Shown here piece by piece: positions 37,270 to 45,869 of a DNA stretch of 59,908 nt. A program made the translations under genes and the position numbers. The stretch comes from Domibacillus mangrovi. GTDB lineage: Bacteria > Bacillota > Bacilli > Bacillales > Domibacillaceae. Position 1 is the stretch's first letter, and each line of letters opens with the position of its first letter. The stretch is taken from positions 1 through 59,908 of the forward strand of contig NZ_MRWQ01000003.1 of NCBI RefSeq assembly GCF_001906925.1, given 5' to 3'. The notes under the pieces are model-generated. The model did not search any database. It worked only from the letters and a program-made list of their open reading frames with translations, and was not told the DNA's origin.

Positions 37270-38184
37270 ATGAGCACGAAAGAAGAACATTTGCGTAAAC
37301 CGGAATGGTTAAAAATAAAGTTGAATACGAACGAAAACTATACAGGTTTGAAGAAAATGATGCGTGAAAAGAAATTACATACCGTTTGTGAAGAAGCAAA
37401 ATGCCCAAATATTCATGAATGCTGGGCAGTTCGCCGTACCGCAACCTTTATGATTCTCGGTAGTGTTTGCACGCGCGCATGCCGTTTTTGTGCCGTGAAA
37501 ACAGGCCTGCCAACGGAACTTGACTTAGAAGAACCAGAACGCGTAGCGGATTCTGTTGTGCAAATGAACTTGAAGCACGTGGTCGTAACAGCGGTTGCCC
37601 GTGATGACTTAAAAGACGGCGGCGCTTACGTATTCGCGGAAACTGTTCGAGCGATTCGTCGGAAAAATCCGTTTACGTCGATAGAAGTCTTGCCATCTGA
37701 CATGGGAGGCATGGAAGAAAACCTGCAAATGCTTATGGACGCAAAACCGGATATTTTAAATCATAATATCGAAACAGTGCGCCGTTTAACACCGAGAGTT
37801 CGTGCACGCGCGAAGTATGACCGCTCGCTCGAATTTCTGCGCAGAGCGAAAGAAATGCAGCCAGAGATCCCAACAAAATCAAGCTTAATGATTGGTCTGG
37901 GCGAAACAAAAGAAGAAATTATTGAAGTAATGGATGATCTACGTGCGAACAATGTGGATATTATGACGATTGGTCAATACTTACAGCCGTCGAAAAAACA
38001 TTTGAAAGTTATAAAATATTATCATCCGGACGAATTTGCAGAGTTGCGTGAAATTGCGATGACAAAAGGATTCAGCCACTGTGAAGCGGGACCAATGGTG
38101 CGTTCTTCTTACCATGCTGATGAACAAGTGAATGCAGCAGCAAAAGCGAGACATGAAAAAGGCGAGGCGCAGGCAGCAAAATGA
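37270..38184 (+). CDS. lipA: Lipoyl synthase LipA
   Basis: A 304-residue radical SAM enzyme that inserts two sulfurs into the octanoyl chain on a lipoyl domain. The auxiliary cluster motif is [12 protein letters not shown] (about 44-55), and the radical SAM motif is CTRACRFC (about 70-77); [20 protein letters not shown] and the C-terminal [17 protein letters not shown] region are standard. The start is ATG 37270 with GGAG about 11 bp upstream; ATG 37261 is less likely. The needed Fe-S clusters come from the Suf system of this window, and GcvH is the lipoyl carrier. Its end overlaps yutD (ATGA). Confidence 0.97.
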   Translation: MSTKEEHLRKPEWLKIKLNTNENYTGLKKMMREKKLHTVCEEAKCPNIHECWAVRRTATFMILGSVCTRACRFCAVKTGLPTELDLEEPERVADSVVQMNLKHVVVTAVARDDLKDGGAYVFAETVRAIRRKNPFTSIEVLPSDMGGMEENLQMLMDAKPDILNHNIETVRRLTPRVRARAKYDRSLEFLRRAKEMQPEIPTKSSLMIGLGETKEEIIEVMDDLRANNVDIMTIGQYLQPSKKHLKVIKYYHPDEFAELREIAMTKGFSHCEAGPMVRSSYHADEQVNAAAKARHEKGEAQAAK

Positions 38185-38468
38185 TCACCATTCAAAATGA
38201 TTGCTATGACCTTATCGAAGAGCGGATGGACGGTTTCAATGAAGAAGCCTTCCGCGCCCGCTATAGTGATATTTTATCGAAATATGATTTTATTGTCGGT
38301 GACTGGGGCTACGGCCAACTGCGGCTGAAAGGGTTCTTTGACGACGACAGCAAAAAAGCGTCATACGATAATAAATATTCAACTGTACGAGATTATTTAC
38401 TCGAATACTGCAACTTTGGCTGCGGCTATTTTATTTTAAAAAAGCTGCCTGCCCCAAGTGCAAAATGA
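38181..38468 (+). CDS. yutD: YutD family protein
   Basis: A 95-residue protein of the DUF1027/YutD family (short, acidic, with [15 protein letters not shown] and [17 protein letters not shown]), overlapping lipA by 4 bp. YutD regularly follows lipA in Bacillus, so a role in lipoate metabolism is suspected but not shown. Two Cys near the C-terminus (CNFGC) are notable. Confidence 0.88.
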   Translation: MITIQNDCYDLIEERMDGFNEEAFRARYSDILSKYDFIVGDWGYGQLRLKGFFDDDSKKASYDNKYSTVRDYLLEYCNFGCGYFILKKLPAPSAK

Positions 38469-38495
38469 AAACCGGCCTATTCAGCCGGTTTTTTT
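38468..38495 (+). terminator. Intrinsic terminator after yutD
   Basis: AAAACCGGC (38468-38476) pairs with GCCGGTTTT (38484-38492), in a run of seven T. Confidence 0.88.
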
Positions 38496-38545
38496 GTGTA
38501 CAAAAGTGCGAATATACGCGAATCTATGAAAATAGCTGCAAAGCA

Positions 38546-38575
38546 AGAAAAAGACCCTGTTCGCAACGAACAGAA
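38546..38575 (-). terminator. Terminator of the DUF3055 gene
   Basis: On the minus strand CTGTTCG and CGAACAG (38573-38557) form a 7-bp stem with short loop, followed by GGTCTTTTTC. Confidence 0.75.
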
Positions 38576-38583
38576 CTCCATCA

Positions 38584-38850
38584 TTAAATGACTTCATACA
38601 AAAATTCTTTTAATTCAGCTGCTTCTTCCTCGCTCAAATCAAAAGCATACTCAATATAGCCAGGCTCGTCTAAATCATCGCGGCCAATAATCGCATACTT
38701 GTTTCCTTGCAAATTCATCACGATCCGCTTTCCATAGTAGCGATCCGTCTGCATCAAGGCAAGATCATATCTCGCATGGTCACCGGCAAAACTGACGAAA
38801 CGTGTCGTCGTCTTGTCCATTTCATCATAAAGAAAAAAACGTTCACTCAT
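38584..38850 (-). CDS. DUF3055 (SAV0927-like) family protein
   Basis: An 88-residue soluble protein starting MSERFFLYDEMDKTTTRFV and ending in an acidic helix (SEEEAAELKEFLYEVI). This family is widespread in Bacillus and Staphylococcus, and its function is not known. GAGGACCACGG lies before the ATG on the minus strand. It is transcribed away from yutE. Confidence 0.8.
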   Translation of the reverse strand: MSERFFLYDEMDKTTTRFVSFAGDHARYDLALMQTDRYYGKRIVMNLQGNKYAIIGRDDLDEPGYIEYAFDLSEEEAAELKEFLYEVI

Positions 38851-38923
38851 CCGTGGTCCTCCACTCGTTCATTTTCAACTATTGTATCACATGTTACAAT
38901 AAGAGCGGAAAGGAAGGATGCTT

Positions 38924-39364
38924 GTGTATTTTATTGATCGAAAAAAAATGGAAGCAACACTCCGCTTTATGGAAGAGCAATTAACCCTTTTAGAACAACA
39001 GTCAGCATGGATAACACCGCTTGAACAGGCGGCGCTTGAACGCATTGCGCAAAGAATTGTGGAATCGATCATCGATGTCGGCAACGCGATGATCGATGGT
39101 TTTATTATGCGTGACCCCGGCAGCTACGACGATATCATTGATATTATGGAAGATGAAAAAGTCATTGTGCCAGAGCAGGCTGTACCACTTAAAGATGTGA
39201 TCGGTCTTCGCAAAACGCTTGTCCGCGATTACACCGATATTTCGCACGATGAAATGGCAGCGCTATTAATCGCAAATAAAAAAGAATTGATTGATTTTCC
39301 AAAACGAGTCCGCACGTATCTAGAAAACGAACTCGGGCCTGTTTCTGCATTTTTACCTGAGTGA
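38924..39364 (+). CDS. yutE: DUF86 / HepT-like protein YutE
   Basis: A 146-residue all-helical protein of the HepT-like DUF86 family. The start VYFIDRKKMEATL corresponds to that of B. subtilis YutE; GTG 38924 follows AAAGGAAGG by about 7 bp, whereas ATG 38918 is too close. In HepT toxins the motif Rx4HxY binds RNA or AMP; here the segment LRKTLVRDYTDIS lacks the His. No MntA-type antitoxin gene is beside it. Function likely differs from a toxin. The stop overlaps the region before yutF. Confidence 0.8.
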   Translation: MYFIDRKKMEATLRFMEEQLTLLEQQSAWITPLEQAALERIAQRIVESIIDVGNAMIDGFIMRDPGSYDDIIDIMEDEKVIVPEQAVPLKDVIGLRKTLVRDYTDISHDEMAALLIANKKELIDFPKRVRTYLENELGPVSAFLPE

Positions 39365-39378
39365 GGAGAGAGAGAATA

Positions 39379-40146
39379 TTGACAAAATATAAAGGGTATT
39401 TAATTGATTTGGATGGAACGATGTATCTCGGTACGGATATTATTCCGGGTGCCCCGGAGTTTATTGATCGGTTAAATGCGGCGAACATTCCGTATTTGTT
39501 CGTTACGAATAACTCATCACGCACACCGAAACAGGTGGCGGACAAGCTTGTGAAAATGGGTATTCATACGACACCGGAAAATGTGTTTACAACATCACGG
39601 GCGACAGCTCAGTTTATTCACGATGAAAAACCAGGCGCATCCGTCTATGTGATCGGTGAAGATGGAATTCTTGAGGCACTTACAGATAAAGGATTAGAGG
39701 TTGTTACCCATGAAAACCCGGATTACGTTGTGACGGGTATTGACAGAGGCATTACATACGAAAAACTGGCAGGTGCATGTCTGTCTGTCCGAAACGGTGC
39801 TCGCTTCATATCCACAAACGGTGATATCGCCATTCCAACAGAGCGCGGCTTCCTGCCTGGCAACGGCTCGCTTACATCTGTTGTGACGGTCTCAACTGAA
39901 ACTCAGCCTGTCTTCATTGGCAAACCGGAACCTGTTATTATGGAGCAGGCACTCGCTGTTCTCGGTACAACGAAAGAAGAAACGATTATGGTTGGCGATT
40001 ATTATGACACGGATATACGTGCAGGTATTGGCATCGGCATTGACACATTGCTCGTCTACACAGGTGTTACGCAGCCAGACCACCTTGACCGCTACGAAAT
40101 CAAGCCAACTCACACGAGTCAAAATTTAAATGAATGGCCTATTTAA
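39379..40146 (+). CDS. yutF: NagD-like HAD phosphatase YutF
   Basis: A 255-residue HAD-superfamily phosphatase: nucleophile motif YLIDLDGTMY (about 6-15), VTNNSSRTP (motif 2, about 42), and GDYYDTDIRAGIGIGIDT (motif 4, about 205-222), with a capping domain in the middle. Such enzymes hydrolyse sugar phosphates or nucleotides. Start at TTG 39379, with GAGGAGAGAGAG upstream; ATG/GTG codons before it do not fit the family's N-terminus. It follows yutE as in B. subtilis. Confidence 0.9.
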   Translation: MTKYKGYLIDLDGTMYLGTDIIPGAPEFIDRLNAANIPYLFVTNNSSRTPKQVADKLVKMGIHTTPENVFTTSRATAQFIHDEKPGASVYVIGEDGILEALTDKGLEVVTHENPDYVVTGIDRGITYEKLAGACLSVRNGARFISTNGDIAIPTERGFLPGNGSLTSVVTVSTETQPVFIGKPEPVIMEQALAVLGTTKEETIMVGDYYDTDIRAGIGIGIDTLLVYTGVTQPDHLDRYEIKPTHTSQNLNEWPI

Positions 40147-40176
40147 GAAACAGCGATTAATCGCTGTTTCTTTTTT
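40147..40176 (+). terminator. Intrinsic terminator after yutF
   Basis: GAAACAGCGATTAATCGCTGTTTC (40147-40170, palindromic) followed by TTTTTT. Confidence 0.9.
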
Positions 40177-40239
40177 ACGGGATAAAGTTGGACAAATGGG
40201 GGCATACAGATAGCATGACCACTAAATAGGAGGGTATTT

Positions 40240-41757
40240 ATGCAACTCCCAAAACAATCAAAGTCGTACTGGAAAGATCATAGGAAACTACTGTCTTTTG
40301 CACCGCTAACTAAAAATATAACAGTGGATGTGACAGTCGTGGGTGGAGGAATGACAGGAATTATCTCTGCTTGGCTTTTAGCGAAAGAAGGAAAAAAGGT
40401 TGCTTTACTTGAATCGAGAAAGTTGACAGATGGGACGACGGGGTTTACAACGGCGAAAGTAACAGCACAGCACGGCCTTATTTATGATGAATTGATCCAT
40501 ACGATCGGTGAAGAAAAAGCTAGGTTATATTATGAAGCACAAGAAGAAGCGATCGCATTTTTAAAAAAGACGACGAAACAAATGTCCATTGATTGTGATT
40601 TTACAACCCAGGATGCCTATGTATATGCGGAAACGAAAGAAGCCGTTTCGCAAATTGAAAAAGAGCTCGATGCGTATGAAATTCTCGGGATAAACGGGGG
40701 ACTTGCTGGAATGGAAGCAAGGATGAAGCTGCCGTTTAAAGTGGAAGAAGCAATTGTCATGCGCGATCAGGCACAGTTTCATCCAATCAAATTTTTGGAA
40801 GCACTCGTCCGAGACATGGCAGACGAAGTGCTGATATTTGAAGAAACTCGGGCGGAGTTAATAGAAAATAATAAAGTTCATACAACAGATGGATATGAAG
40901 TGACAAGCGAAAAGATCATTGTCTCCTCGCATTTTCCATTCAATGATTTTGACGGACTTTATTTTTCAAAGCTGCATGTCGAACGGTCTTATGCGATCGG
41001 TGTGAAAAGTGGCAGGGAACTCGAAGAAGGAATGTATATCAGCGTAGAGAAACCTTCGCGGTCATTGCGTTACGCAACGATGAAAAATGGGGAAAAACTG
41101 TTGATTGTCGGCGGTGAGAATCATCCGACAGGACGCAGTGAACAGGAAACGATGCACCACTATGAAAAATTAAAAGACTTTACGGAGCTTCATTTTGGTG
41201 TCAAAGACATTTTGTATCGGTGGTCGGCACAAGATTTAATCACATTGGACCGTGTGCCGTATATCGGTTTTGGTGCTGAAAACATTCTCGTCGCCACAGG
41301 GTATGCAAAGTGGGGAATGACAAACGGTGCAACAGCTGCTCGTATAATGACCGATCTCGTCATGGGGCGGGAAAATCGATTTACGGAACTGTTTGATCCG
41401 AAACGGATAAAATTGAAACAAGTCGATGTGAAAACATTTGTGACTGAAAATGCAAAAGTCGCCAAAGAATTAATCGGGGGGAAGCTGAAAGGATCAGAGA
41501 AAACGGTCGATGACTTGCAGCCGGATGAAGGTGGGGTGGTCGTCGTGGACGGCAAAAAGGCCGGTGCATATAAAGATGAACAAGGGAACTGTCATCTCGT
41601 CAATACGACGTGCACACATATGGGCTGTGAAACAGAATGGAATAACGCCGAACGTTCATGGGACTGCCCATGCCATGGCTCGCGCTATTCCTATGACGGC
41701 GAAGTGCTCGAAGGCCCGGCGCTTCAACCACTTGCCCCATTTGACAGAGAGAGATGA
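40240..41757 (+). CDS. FAD-dependent oxidoreductase with C-terminal Rieske domain (YhfW-like)
   Basis: A 505-residue fusion. The N-terminal DAO-type domain binds FAD at TVVGGGMTGIISAWLLA (about 32-48) and has the ATGYAKWGMTNG segment near residue 345. A Rieske [2Fe-2S] domain follows: CTHMGCE and CPCHGSRYSYDGEVL (about 460-490), giving the two Cys and two His cluster ligands. B. subtilis YhfW has the same layout. Electrons may flow between flavin and cluster; substrate unknown. GGAGGGTATTT precedes the ATG. Short linker residues between the domains include KKAGAYKDEQGN. Confidence 0.9.
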   Translation: MQLPKQSKSYWKDHRKLLSFAPLTKNITVDVTVVGGGMTGIISAWLLAKEGKKVALLESRKLTDGTTGFTTAKVTAQHGLIYDELIHTIGEEKARLYYEAQEEAIAFLKKTTKQMSIDCDFTTQDAYVYAETKEAVSQIEKELDAYEILGINGGLAGMEARMKLPFKVEEAIVMRDQAQFHPIKFLEALVRDMADEVLIFEETRAELIENNKVHTTDGYEVTSEKIIVSSHFPFNDFDGLYFSKLHVERSYAIGVKSGRELEEGMYISVEKPSRSLRYATMKNGEKLLIVGGENHPTGRSEQETMHHYEKLKDFTELHFGVKDILYRWSAQDLITLDRVPYIGFGAENILVATGYAKWGMTNGATAARIMTDLVMGRENRFTELFDPKRIKLKQVDVKTFVTENAKVAKELIGGKLKGSEKTVDDLQPDEGGVVVVDGKKAGAYKDEQGNCHLVNTTCTHMGCETEWNNAERSWDCPCHGSRYSYDGEVLEGPALQPLAPFDRER

Positions 41758-41799
41758 GTGAAAAGCTAGGAAATAGAGTAAATCTTTCAGAGAATGAAT

Positions 41800-41833
41800 A
41801 AGGAGCTATCCATTATGAGATAGCTCCTTTCAT
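41800..41833 (+). terminator. Intrinsic terminator after the Rieske flavoprotein
   Basis: AAGGAGCTATC (41800-41810) pairs with GATAGCTCCTT (41819-41829), followed by T and C; repeat copy B starts 3 bp later. Confidence 0.88.
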
Positions 41834-41835
41834 CA

Positions 41836-42037
41836 TTTATCGAAGATTAACGGGCAGTAAGACCCTTACTTTAAGACTTGGAAAAATCGAAAAAGAATGA
41901 TTGGGGACAAATTGCCCGTAAAGGCCCGATTAGTTCGGCCCGGCTGAAACCGGTCACTCAGGTGTTGCTGCAGGATGTGGCGCTCTTTACTTGAGTGCCT
42001 TTTTAAATAACCCCTGCTGATGGAAGATTCACTTTAT
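41836..42037 (+). repeat. Structured interspersed repeat, copy B (diverged)
   Basis: 202 bp from TTTATC to TTTAT. It keeps GGGCAGT/TTGCCCGT, GCCCGATTAGTTCGGCC, CCGGCTGAAACCGG (a changed stem that still pairs), ACTCAGGT/ACTTGAGT and GCTGC-AGGAT-GTGGC (41967-41981). The last hairpin of other copies is lost. Its right end overlaps the stop codon of yutG (TTA at 42034-42036). Confidence 0.88.
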
Positions 42038-42540
42038 TCTGTATGCGCTGCGCGGTGGGCTAACCTGCTTGCTGCAGCCGCTGCAATGGCACCGACAATG
42101 TCATCTAAAAATGTATGCACCTGACCAGTTGACTTATCGTTTAGAAATTGCAAAATACCGGGTTTTTGTTTATCAATATATCCATAGCTTGTTAATCCAA
42201 TTGTTCCGTATACGTTCACGATTGCCGTTGCAATTGTTTCATCAATGCCGTACAAGCTTTCATCCGTTTCAATAATTGATTGAAGCGGCTCTTGAAGCAT
42301 TTTTTTCTCGGCTAGCATATCAAGTTGGATCCCAGTTAACACTGCATTTTGTACTTCGCGTTTTCGCAAAACAGCTTCCACATGTACAACGGCTTCTTCT
42401 AGCAGTAAATTTGGATGATAGGGCTGTTGCAAGTAAACGACGAGCTCTGCAATATCTTCTACTTTCACACCGCGTTCTGCAATCAAGCGACGTGCTGTTT
42501 TTTCTGACATACTCATTACGTGTTTTTCTTCTAGAGACAA
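42034..42540 (-). CDS. yutG: YutG, phosphatidylglycerophosphatase A family
   Basis: A 168-residue PgpA-like protein. From MSLEEKHVMS to the core ARRLIAERGVKVEDIAELVVYLQ, then REVQNAVLTGIQLDMLAE and the end LDDIVGAIAAAAASRLAH; matches YutG closely. In Gram-positive bacteria this cytoplasmic, low-GC type is proposed to dephosphorylate phosphatidylglycerophosphate, but evidence is indirect. I chose TTG 42540 after AAAAGGTG; the frame is open to 42672, but those residues do not belong to the family. Its stop codon lies inside the right edge of repeat copy B. Confidence 0.85.
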   Translation of the reverse strand: MSLEEKHVMSMSEKTARRLIAERGVKVEDIAELVVYLQQPYHPNLLLEEAVVHVEAVLRKREVQNAVLTGIQLDMLAEKKMLQEPLQSIIETDESLYGIDETIATAIVNVYGTIGLTSYGYIDKQKPGILQFLNDKSTGQVHTFLDDIVGAIAAAAASRLAHRAAHTE

Positions 42541-42662
42541 ATGAATCACACCTTTTTTCGTCATTATATTTTTATATACTATATTCATACCCATATCTAT
42601 TGTGTCATACTCGTCATGAAAATGGTACAATAAAATAGAATAATCTGAAAAGAGGTGCACAG

Positions 42663-43646
42663 ATGAAACCATTTGTGTATGTGACGAGACAAGTGCCAGA
42701 CGCGATTTACAAAAGACTAGCCGCTAAGTATGACGTAGAGATGTGGAAGGAAGCGGATAAAGCCGTTCCACGAGAGATTCTTCTAGATAAGGTATCAAAA
42801 GCGGATGCGTTGTTGACAGTCATTACAGATGTGGTGGATGAAGAATTATTTTCACGAGCCAGCTCATTAAAAGTCGTTGCAAATATGGCGGTTGGCATTG
42901 ATAATATTGATCTTGATGCAGCAAGCAGGTATGGTGTATCGATTTGTAATACGCCGGATGTACTTACAGATACGACAGCAGATCTAACATTTACCCTTCT
43001 TCTGGCTACCGCCCGCCGAGTAACCGAAGCAGCGGAATTTGTGAAAGAAGGAAAGTGGACGAGTTGGGCGCCGATGATGCTCGTCGGAACGGATGTCCAT
43101 CATAAAAAAATTGGCATCGTTGGTATGGGTAAAATTGGAACAGCTGTGGCGAAAAGAGCAGCGGGCTTTGATATGGATATTTTGTATCATAACAGGAACC
43201 GTCATGAAGTGGCGGAAGAAATGCTGGGTGCACAGTATCGTTCACTTGACGGATTGCTGGAAGAAGCAGACTTTATCGTCTGTTTGGCGCCGCTCAATGA
43301 TGATACACGTGGGTTATTTCAACGAGAACATTTTCAAAAAATGAAAAAGGAAGCGATCTTTATTAACGCAAGCCGTGGGCCTATTATAAACGAGCAGGCG
43401 TTAATTGAAGCACTTGAAGCAAAAGAAATTGCAGCAGCGGGTCTTGATGTTTTTGACAAAGAACCTATTCATACGGACCATCCTTTTTTAACGATGAAAA
43501 ATGTTGTCTCACTTCCGCATATTGGGAGCGCGACGAAAGAGACACGCATGGCGATGATGAGGACGTGTTGCGAAAATATTGAAGCTGTTATTGACGACGG
43601 TCATCCGAGGACACTCGTAAATAAAGAAGTACTGCACTTCGATTAG
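42663..43646 (+). CDS. D-isomer 2-hydroxyacid dehydrogenase (glyoxylate/hydroxypyruvate reductase type)
   Basis: A 327-residue NAD(P)H enzyme: Rossmann motif IGIVGMGKIGTAVAKRA (about 147-163), catalytic Arg in NASRGPIIN (about 238), Glu in LDVFDKEPIHTDHP and His in LPHIGSATKETR (about 285). GAGGTGCACAG precedes the ATG. It resembles YvcT and GyaR, which reduce glyoxylate, hydroxypyruvate or ketogluconate. A bidirectional terminator follows. Confidence 0.92.
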   Translation: MKPFVYVTRQVPDAIYKRLAAKYDVEMWKEADKAVPREILLDKVSKADALLTVITDVVDEELFSRASSLKVVANMAVGIDNIDLDAASRYGVSICNTPDVLTDTTADLTFTLLLATARRVTEAAEFVKEGKWTSWAPMMLVGTDVHHKKIGIVGMGKIGTAVAKRAAGFDMDILYHNRNRHEVAEEMLGAQYRSLDGLLEEADFIVCLAPLNDDTRGLFQREHFQKMKKEAIFINASRGPIINEQALIEALEAKEIAAAGLDVFDKEPIHTDHPFLTMKNVVSLPHIGSATKETRMAMMRTCCENIEAVIDDGHPRTLVNKEVLHFD

Positions 43647-43650
43647 AAAA

Positions 43651-43683
43651 GAGCTGATCCGTATAAGATCAGCTCCTTCTTTA
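43651..43683. terminator. Bidirectional terminator between the dehydrogenase and yutI
   Basis: GAGCTGATC (43651-43659) pairs with GATCAGCTC (43667-43675), with CTTCTTT to the right and AAAA to the left. Confidence 0.85.
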
Positions 43684-43926
43684 TTAAAAAACTTGTTCCA
43701 CTTCAACGACGCCAGGCACTTCTTCGAGCAGTGCGCGCTCGATCCCAGCTTTCAATGTAATCGTGGAGCTAGGGCAGCTGCCGCATGCACCGAGCAGACG
43801 AAGTTTTACGATCCCGTCTTCAACATCAACGAGTTCACAGTCGCCACCGTCGCGAAGCAGAAATGGGCGTAATTTATCAAGGACTACTTGTACTTCAGCA
43901 AACATTTCTTGTTCTTGTACTTGCAT
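43684..43926 (-). CDS. yutI: NifU C-terminal-like Fe-S carrier YutI
   Basis: An 80-residue NfuA/NifU-C domain: [17 protein letters not shown], then the ligand pair [14 protein letters not shown] (about residues 44-57), whose CxxC in a dimer binds a [4Fe-4S] cluster for delivery. I chose ATG 43926 with GGAGACGATTATCC upstream; the frame opens at 43947. It fits the Fe-S theme of the window (suf, lipA, yutM). Confidence 0.92.
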   Translation of the reverse strand: MQVQEQEMFAEVQVVLDKLRPFLLRDGGDCELVDVEDGIVKLRLLGACGSCPSSTITLKAGIERALLEEVPGVVEVEQVF

Positions 43927-44011
43927 GGATAATCGTCTCCTTTCCAATCAATACACATATTATAATGATTTTAAATAAAAAATGCAATTTATCACCGTAA
44001 AAAGAGGGGAA

Positions 44012-44218
44012 ATGGTGATAAAGAAGCAATCAATTTTTGTTGATGAAACAGAAAAAATCTACGCAGACCGCGTGAGTTTATTGTCCTTAAAAGATACATA
44101 TATAGCTCAAGCCGTTGTAACGTGCAAATTACCTGATCTTTCTTTTCTAATAAAATACAATGATGCTTTCTCACCGTCAAAGGATGAATTGAAAAAGAAT
44201 ATGGCGAGTATGCAGTAA
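44012..44218 (+). CDS. Hypothetical small protein, 68 residues
   Basis: From ATG 44012 (or GTG 44015), after AGAGGGG; the frame also opens at 43982. Protein starts MVIKKQSIFVDETEKIYADR and ends KDELKKNMASMQ. A single Cys is in VVTCKLPD. No known domain recognised. It is between convergent or divergent neighbours with its own terminator-like hairpin (about 44226-44258). Codon use is ordinary. Confidence 0.5.
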   Translation: MVIKKQSIFVDETEKIYADRVSLLSLKDTYIAQAVVTCKLPDLSFLIKYNDAFSPSKDELKKNMASMQ

Positions 44219-44316
44219 AATAGAAAGGGGATCACTTCTGGCTAAGGTGAGCTTTTTTATTGATCGATCAGAAATCATTGTGAGTGGTCACAATATCAAT
44301 TGAACAGTCAAAATCA

Positions 44317-44347
44317 ACAAAAAAGCCGGTAACAAGCGCCCGGCTTC
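44317..44347 (-). terminator. Terminator of yutJ
   Basis: On the minus strand AAGCCGG (44346-44340) pairs with CCGGCTT (44328-44322), followed by a run of six T. Confidence 0.8.
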
Positions 44348-44354
44348 AAAGTAG

Positions 44355-45422
44355 TTATCCATTATGATATTTATACATCCATAATACACCGGATTTCAAA
44401 AATCGTGCGACACGTCCTGTAATGGCGCGATCTGCTACAAATCCGAAGCCCTGCTTTTTACCGAGTGAACCAAGTACGCCTTTTAGTTTCATTTCTGGCA
44501 TTTTCTCAGGAAGCGGTTCACCTTTCCAGCGTTTTTGCAAAACGTCGACGATTTGCTCTGCTTGTTCCTCAGCCAGCTGTGCGCTCGGTGCATGGGGCAA
44601 ACTTGCACAGTCACCGACAACATATACATGCTCATTGCCTGGCACATTATGATGAGGCGTCAAGATAACACGGTCGGATTTGTCTTTTTCAACGTTCATT
44701 TCACGTACGACATGGCTAGGTTGAATACCGGCTGTCCAAACGATTGCATCCATTGGATACACATCTTCACGATCGTAAAGGTGATTCGGCTCCACACGTG
44801 TGATGTTTGCATTGCTGATGACATCAACACCGTGATCAGTAAACCATTTTTCAATGTAGCGGCTCAATCTTTGCGGGAAGTCTTTCAAAATACGCGAACT
44901 GCGGTCAAACAATTTAATGTCAAGATCCGGGCGGCTTTCTCGCAGCTCGCTAGCCAGTTCGATACCAGAAAGGCCAGCGCCGACAATGCCGATTTTGGAA
45001 CCTGCGGGCATGTTATTAAGTGTTTGGTACGTTTCACGCGACTTATGAATGGTTTGGATGCTGTGTGTATGCTCAGCAGCACCAGGCACGTTATGAAATT
45101 TATCTTCACAGCCTAGGCCGACAACAAGATCATCGTAGGCAAGCGTACCGTTCGTTTCTAATACAATCTCTTTGTTATCAACATCAATTGCTGCAATTTC
45201 ATCATAAATAAGCTTTAACCTATCGTGATCTGGAAATGGTACACGTACTTCATGATCGGATGCAGTTCCAGCCGCCAGCGCATAATATTCTGTTTTTAAA
45301 CAGTGATAGGGTACTCTGTCAACGAGTGTAATTGTGACATCATCGGGCAAATGATTCGGCAACAGTCTGAGAAGCACACGCATATTTCCATAGCCTCCCC
45401 CTAGCAAAACTAAATTCTTCAT
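44355..45422 (-). CDS. yutJ: NADH dehydrogenase-like flavoprotein YutJ
   Basis: A 355-residue NDH-2-type flavoprotein. FAD motif KNLVLLGGGYGNMRVL (2-17), NAD motif IGIVGAGLSGIELASEL (about 148-164), and the second flavin motif VYVVGDCASLPHAPSAQLAEEQ (about 285-306). It is shorter than standard type II NADH dehydrogenases and lacks the C-terminal membrane-anchoring amphipathic segment seen in YumB; so another electron acceptor is possible. AGGGGTCATATTTT precedes the ATG on the minus strand. Confidence 0.88.
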   Translation of the reverse strand: MKNLVLLGGGYGNMRVLLRLLPNHLPDDVTITLVDRVPYHCLKTEYYALAAGTASDHEVRVPFPDHDRLKLIYDEIAAIDVDNKEIVLETNGTLAYDDLVVGLGCEDKFHNVPGAAEHTHSIQTIHKSRETYQTLNNMPAGSKIGIVGAGLSGIELASELRESRPDLDIKLFDRSSRILKDFPQRLSRYIEKWFTDHGVDVISNANITRVEPNHLYDREDVYPMDAIVWTAGIQPSHVVREMNVEKDKSDRVILTPHHNVPGNEHVYVVGDCASLPHAPSAQLAEEQAEQIVDVLQKRWKGEPLPEKMPEMKLKGVLGSLGKKQGFGFVADRAITGRVARFLKSGVLWMYKYHNG

Positions 45423-45588
45423 AAAATATGACCCCTTTATTCAATGATATATGTATATAAGCCTGTTTGTTTATTCAAACCAAGTATAACGAAATTAGTG
45501 TGTTTATACAACCGACACAGGGGGAACTTACGGCTTTTTTCAAAATGAATTTGGTAGTACAATGAAATGGAAGAGGTGAATTTATAGT

Positions 45589-45825
45589 ATGAAACCAATC
45601 ATCGAATTTTGCGTCAGCAATTTAGCAAACGGATCACAAAAAGCGTTTGAACAATTAGAACGTGATTCTAATCTTGATGTGATTGAATACGGCTGTCTCA
45701 GCTACTGTACCAGATGTTCGGAATCGCCATTCGCACTCGTCAACGGAGAAGTTGTCGGTGGGGAGACGCCGGACGAGCTTGTTGCTAATATATATACATT
45801 TATAGACGAAACTTGGCTGTTTTAA
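45589..45825 (+). CDS. yuzB: YuzB family protein (DUF1450)
   Basis: A 78-residue protein with three conserved Cys: [12 protein letters not shown] and [20 protein letters not shown]. The Cys cluster CxxxCxxC suggests Fe-S or zinc binding, but the role is unknown. AAGAGGTGAAT precedes the ATG. It stands next to yutJ on the opposite strand, as in B. subtilis. Confidence 0.9.
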   Translation: MKPIIEFCVSNLANGSQKAFEQLERDSNLDVIEYGCLSYCTRCSESPFALVNGEVVGGETPDELVANIYTFIDETWLF

Positions 45826-45830
45826 CTGTT

Positions 45831-45868
45831 AAAAAACCAGGGTGTATTTATAGTGCACCCTGGTTTTT
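45831..45868. terminator. Bidirectional terminator between yuzB and DUF2225 gene
   Basis: AAAACCAGGGTG (45833-45844) pairs with CACCCTGGTTTT (45856-45867), followed by TTC; A-run at left serves the other strand. Confidence 0.9.
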
Positions 45869-45869
45869 C

